Part shown: in pieces, positions 61,366 through 64,000 of the stretch
Layout of the letters: every line of letters begins with the position of its first letter
How positions within the stretch are numbered: position 1 is the first letter of the stretch
Notes under the pieces: model-generated
The model's database searches: none
What the model was told of the DNA's origin: nothing
What the model saw: only the letters and a program-made list of their open reading frames with translations
NCBI RefSeq assembly: GCF_037040815.1
Contig: NZ_CP146232.1
Coordinates: 1,916,501-1,980,500, forward strand
Direction of reading: 5' to 3'
From: Pararoseomonas sp. SCSIO 73927
GTDB lineage: Bacteria; Pseudomonadota; Alphaproteobacteria; Acetobacterales; Acetobacteraceae
DNA: 64,000 bases
Position numbers and translations under genes: made by a program

Positions 61366-62259
61366 TCAGATCCGCTCGATGTTCTTCGTGCCGAACAGCC
61401 CGTAGGGCTTGATCAGCAGGATCAGCAGCAGGGCGTAGAAGGGCGCCACCTGATACATGTTGCCGAGGTTCAGCCATTCGCTGTCCACGTACTGCGCCAG
61501 GTTCTCCAGCACGCCGACGATCAGCCCGCCCAGCACCGCGCCCACCACGGAATCCAGCCCGCCGAGGATGACGGCCGGGAAGACCTTGATGCCGTAGACC
61601 GAGAGCGCCGCGGAGACGCCGTTCACCATGCCAACCGTGACGCCGGCCACCGCCGAGACGGCCGCGGAGATCGCCCAGGCCATGGCGAAGACGCGGGGAA
61701 CGGAGATGCCGAGCGACTGCGCCACCTGCTGGTCGAAGGCCGTGGCCCGCATGGCCAGCCCGTGGCGGGAGTAGCGGAAGAACCAGCCGAACCCCGCCAT
61801 GATGGCGAGGGAGATGCCGAGAGAGAGCAGGTAGGCGGACTGCACCTCCAGCCCCAGCACGGAGACGCGCTCGGTCGCGAACACCGCCGGGAAGGGCTTG
61901 GCGAAGACGCCGAAGATCCACTTCATCAGCGCCTGGAAGAAGATGCCCAGCCCGATGGTGGCCATGATCACGCTGATCACCGGCTCCCCGATCAGGGGCC
62001 GCAGCACCACGGCCTGCAGGATGATCCCGAACAGCGTCATGAAGACGAGGGTGAAGAGGAACCCGACCGCGAAGGGCAGCTGCCACTCCGTCAGGAACCA
62101 CCAGCACACCCAGGCGCCGACGAGGAGGAACTCGCCCTGGGCGAAGTTCACCACCTGGGATGCCTTGTAGATCAGCACGAAGGACATCGCGACCACGCCG
62201 TAGAGCGCGCCGACGATCAGCCCGTTGACGAGAAGCTGGAGGAGGAAGGACCCGCCCAT
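61366..62259 (-). CDS. livH: Branched-chain-type ABC transporter permease LivH
   Basis: A 297-residue permease. LLVNGLIVGALYGVVAMSFVLIYKASQVVNFAQGEFLLVGAW is the characteristic first part, and FDQQVAQSLGISVPRVFAMAWAISAAVSAVAGV and IKVFPAVILGGLDSVVGAVLGGLIVGVLENL carry the coupling region. AGGAGGAAGGA lies upstream of ATG 62259. It follows the CoA-ligase gene after two bases. Confidence 0.95.
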   Translation of the reverse strand: MGGSFLLQLLVNGLIVGALYGVVAMSFVLIYKASQVVNFAQGEFLLVGAWVCWWFLTEWQLPFAVGFLFTLVFMTLFGIILQAVVLRPLIGEPVISVIMATIGLGIFFQALMKWIFGVFAKPFPAVFATERVSVLGLEVQSAYLLSLGISLAIMAGFGWFFRYSRHGLAMRATAFDQQVAQSLGISVPRVFAMAWAISAAVSAVAGVTVGMVNGVSAALSVYGIKVFPAVILGGLDSVVGAVLGGLIVGVLENLAQYVDSEWLNLGNMYQVAPFYALLLILLIKPYGLFGTKNIERI

Positions 62260-62261
62260 AA

Positions 62262-64000
62262 TCAGGCCGCCTCCGCCACGCGGTTCATGGAGGCGACGCG
62301 GAGGGTGGTCCGTACCCGCTGCTTCGTGCCGTCCTGGAAGGTGATGGTGGTGTCCACGGGGATCGCCTCCTCGCCGGCGTAGATCGCGTCGATGATCCCG
62401 CCGTAGTTCCGGTTGATCACGCCGCGGCGGACCTTTCGCGTGCGGGTCAGCTCCTCGTCATCCGCGTCCAGCTCCTTGTAGAGCAGCACGAAGTCGCGGA
62501 TCCGCTGTGCCGGGGGCAGGGTGGCGTTCACCTTCTCCACCTCGCCCCGCAGCAGATCCAGCACCTGCGGGCGGGCCGAAAGGTCGGAATAGGTGGTGAA
62601 GGCGATCCGGTTCCGCTCCGCCCACTTGGAGACGATGGGGAAGCGGATGCAGATCAGCGCCGCCAGATGCGGGCGGCCGTCGCCCAGCACCACGGCCTCC
62701 GCGACGTAGGGGCTGAACTTCAGCTTGTTCTCGATGAACTGCGGGCTGAACCGCTCCCCGCGCTCGGTCGTCGCGATGTCCTTCACGCGGTCGATCACGA
62801 CGAGCTGGCCGTCCTTGTCGAAGTAGCCGGCATCCCCGGTGTGCAGCCAGCCGTCCCGGATGTCGGAGTTCTCCACCACGCCGTGGTAGCCGCTGAACAT
62901 GTTGCCGTGCCGCGTGACGATCTCGCCCACGCCGTTGGCGTCGGGGTCCAGCACCCGAAGCTCGACACCCTCGAAGGCCACGCCGACCGTATCCAGGCTC
63001 ACCGCCTCCGGCCGGTGCAGGGTATAGGCCCCCAGCAGCTCCGTCTGGCCGTAGAGCTGGCGCAGCGGCACGCCCATGGCCTGGAAGAAGCGGAAGGTGT
63101 CCGGCCCCATCGCCGCGCCGCCCGTGGCCGCCGAGGTCAGGCGCGTGAAGCCCAGCCGGTCCCGCAGGGCGCGGAACAGCAGCAGGTCCGCCAGCCGGGA
63201 CCGCCGCCCCTTTGCCTGCGCCGCCAGCCCCAGCTTCAGGCCCCAGTCGAAGGCCCGGCGCTTGAGGGGGGAGGCGTCCATCACCTTCGCCCGCACCTCC
63301 GCCGCGATCGTCTCCCATACGCGGGGGGCCAGCAGCACGAAGCTCGGCCCGACCTCCCGCAGGTCGGCCATCGTCGTCTCGGGTTCCTCGACGAAGGAAA
63401 CCCGCATCCGCGCCACCAGCCCGAAGCCGAAGACGTACATCTGCTCCATGATCCAGGGCAGCGGCAGCACGGAAACGTACTCGTCCCCCGGCCCCTTCGG
63501 ATCGGCCGCCAGGTAGGTCTCGGCGTGCCGCACCAGCGCGCGGCCGCAGAGCATGGCGAGCTTCGGGCGGGCGGTGGTGCCGGATGTCGTGCAGAGGACG
63601 GCGCAGCGCTCGCCATCCGTCGCGTCCACCAGCCCGTCCCAGGCCGCCGGGTCCGCCGCGTGCGCCGCCTCTCCTGCCGCAACGAGGTCGGCCATGGGCA
63701 GCAGGCGGGGATCGCTGTACTTCCGCATCCCCCGCGGGTCGGAATAGATGATGTGCCGCAGCGACGGCACGGATTCCGCGATGTTAAGGAGCTTGTCCAC
63801 CTGCTCCTCGTCCTCCGCGATCACCGCCGTGGCGCCGGCGCGGAGCAGGAGGTCGGCCACCTCGTCCTCGAGCCCGTCGCGGTAGAGGCCGAGGGAGCGG
63901 GCGCCGAGCGCGTGGGCCGCGATCTCCCCCATCACCCAGTCCGGCCGGTTGTCGCCGATCAGCCCGATCACCGACTCCCCGTCCACGCCCAGGGATCGCA
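62262..64000 (-). CDS. AMP-dependent acyl-CoA ligase, long-chain type (5' partial)
   Basis: The frame runs off the right edge, so at least 579 residues of the C-terminal portion are seen. Motifs are GESVIGLIGDNRPDWV, the P-loop CTTSGTTARPKLAML, LPLPWIMEQMYVFG, LYGQTELLGAYTLH and DGWLHTGDAGYFDKDGQLVVIDRVKDI. It resembles long-chain-fatty-acid or AAE-type ligases regularly found inside Liv-type aromatic uptake operons. The missing LivG ATPase gene is probably just upstream, outside the window. It should trap an imported acid as a CoA thioester. Confidence 0.92.
   Translation of the reverse strand, partial: RSLGVDGESVIGLIGDNRPDWVMGEIAAHALGARSLGLYRDGLEDEVADLLLRAGATAVIAEDEEQVDKLLNIAESVPSLRHIIYSDPRGMRKYSDPRLLPMADLVAAGEAAHAADPAAWDGLVDATDGERCAVLCTTSGTTARPKLAMLCGRALVRHAETYLAADPKGPGDEYVSVLPLPWIMEQMYVFGFGLVARMRVSFVEEPETTMADLREVGPSFVLLAPRVWETIAAEVRAKVMDASPLKRRAFDWGLKLGLAAQAKGRRSRLADLLLFRALRDRLGFTRLTSAATGGAAMGPDTFRFFQAMGVPLRQLYGQTELLGAYTLHRPEAVSLDTVGVAFEGVELRVLDPDANGVGEIVTRHGNMFSGYHGVVENSDIRDGWLHTGDAGYFDKDGQLVVIDRVKDIATTERGERFSPQFIENKLKFSPYVAEAVVLGDGRPHLAALICIRFPIVSKWAERNRIAFTTYSDLSARPQVLDLLRGEVEKVNATLPPAQRIRDFVLLYKELDADDEELTRTRKVRRGVINRNYGGIIDAIYAGEEAIPVDTTITFQDGTKQRVRTTLRVASMNRVAEAA

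Overview
The window is very GC-rich, densely coded DNA from an alphaproteobacterial chromosome. The best guess is an Acetobacteraceae member of the Roseomonas type. The evidence is a housekeeping sigma-70 gene of alphaproteobacterial architecture, three Bug/TctC-type solute receptors, GcvA-like LysR regulators, an AapJ-like amino-acid receptor, and many operons joined by ATGA or GTGA overlaps. The genus call is inference. No rRNA, tRNA, CRISPR array, prophage or insertion sequence was recognised.

Layout. 1-3.2 kb: sugar isomerase-like TIM barrel plus enolase-superfamily enzyme, then an SDR. 3.3-8.1 kb: diheme cytochrome lipoprotein and several small exported or unknown proteins, including an Imm32-like orphan. 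8.2-13.3 kb: a tripartite drug exporter (outer-membrane factor, EmrB-type MFS, EmrA-type adaptor) divergent from a TetR gene. 13.4-17.0 kb: Sel1-repeat protein and a LysR gene divergent from a RidA + Old Yellow Enzyme pair, with a strong palindrome between them. 17.1-22.6 kb: MAPEG protein, AapJ-like receptor, LLM flavin oxidoreductase, a 69-residue exported protein with its own terminator, and a large FAD oxidoreductase. 22.7-25.2 kb: pfkB-glk sugar kinase operon. 25.3-32.7 kb: a GntR-controlled catabolic operon (FAH-family hydrolase, two Bug receptors, two-subunit molybdenum hydroxylase, dihydroxyphthalate-decarboxylase-like protein). 33.0-38.1 kb: TetR gene divergent from an RND pump. 38.1-44.0 kb: LysR gene divergent from a Bug receptor, 2-hydroxyacid dehydrogenase, enoyl-CoA hydratase and ADP-forming acyl-CoA synthetase operon. 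44.1-46.4 kb: EnvZ/OmpR-type two-component system. 46.8-48.1 kb: a DedA gene broken by an in-frame TAG, coupled to a phospholipid N-methyltransferase gene. 48.2-52.0 kb: two paralogous exported-looking SDRs around an ATP/ADP-carrier-like transporter. 52.0-56.6 kb: topoisomerase III-like gene divergent from rpoD. 56.9-64.0 kb: a branched-chain-type ABC transporter operon with two acyl-CoA ligases, running off the right edge.

How it fits together. Most of the window is accessory catabolism and transport. Aromatic or organic acids would be caught by Bug or Liv-type receptors, then activated by CoA ligases or oxidised by the molybdenum enzyme. Each unit has a divergent LysR, GntR or TetR regulator and, in three cases, a visible palindromic operator candidate. 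A hairpin-rich dispersed repeat occurs four times, each time exactly between the 3' ends of convergent genes. The most notable items are that repeat family, the molybdenum hydroxylase operon and the split DedA gene.
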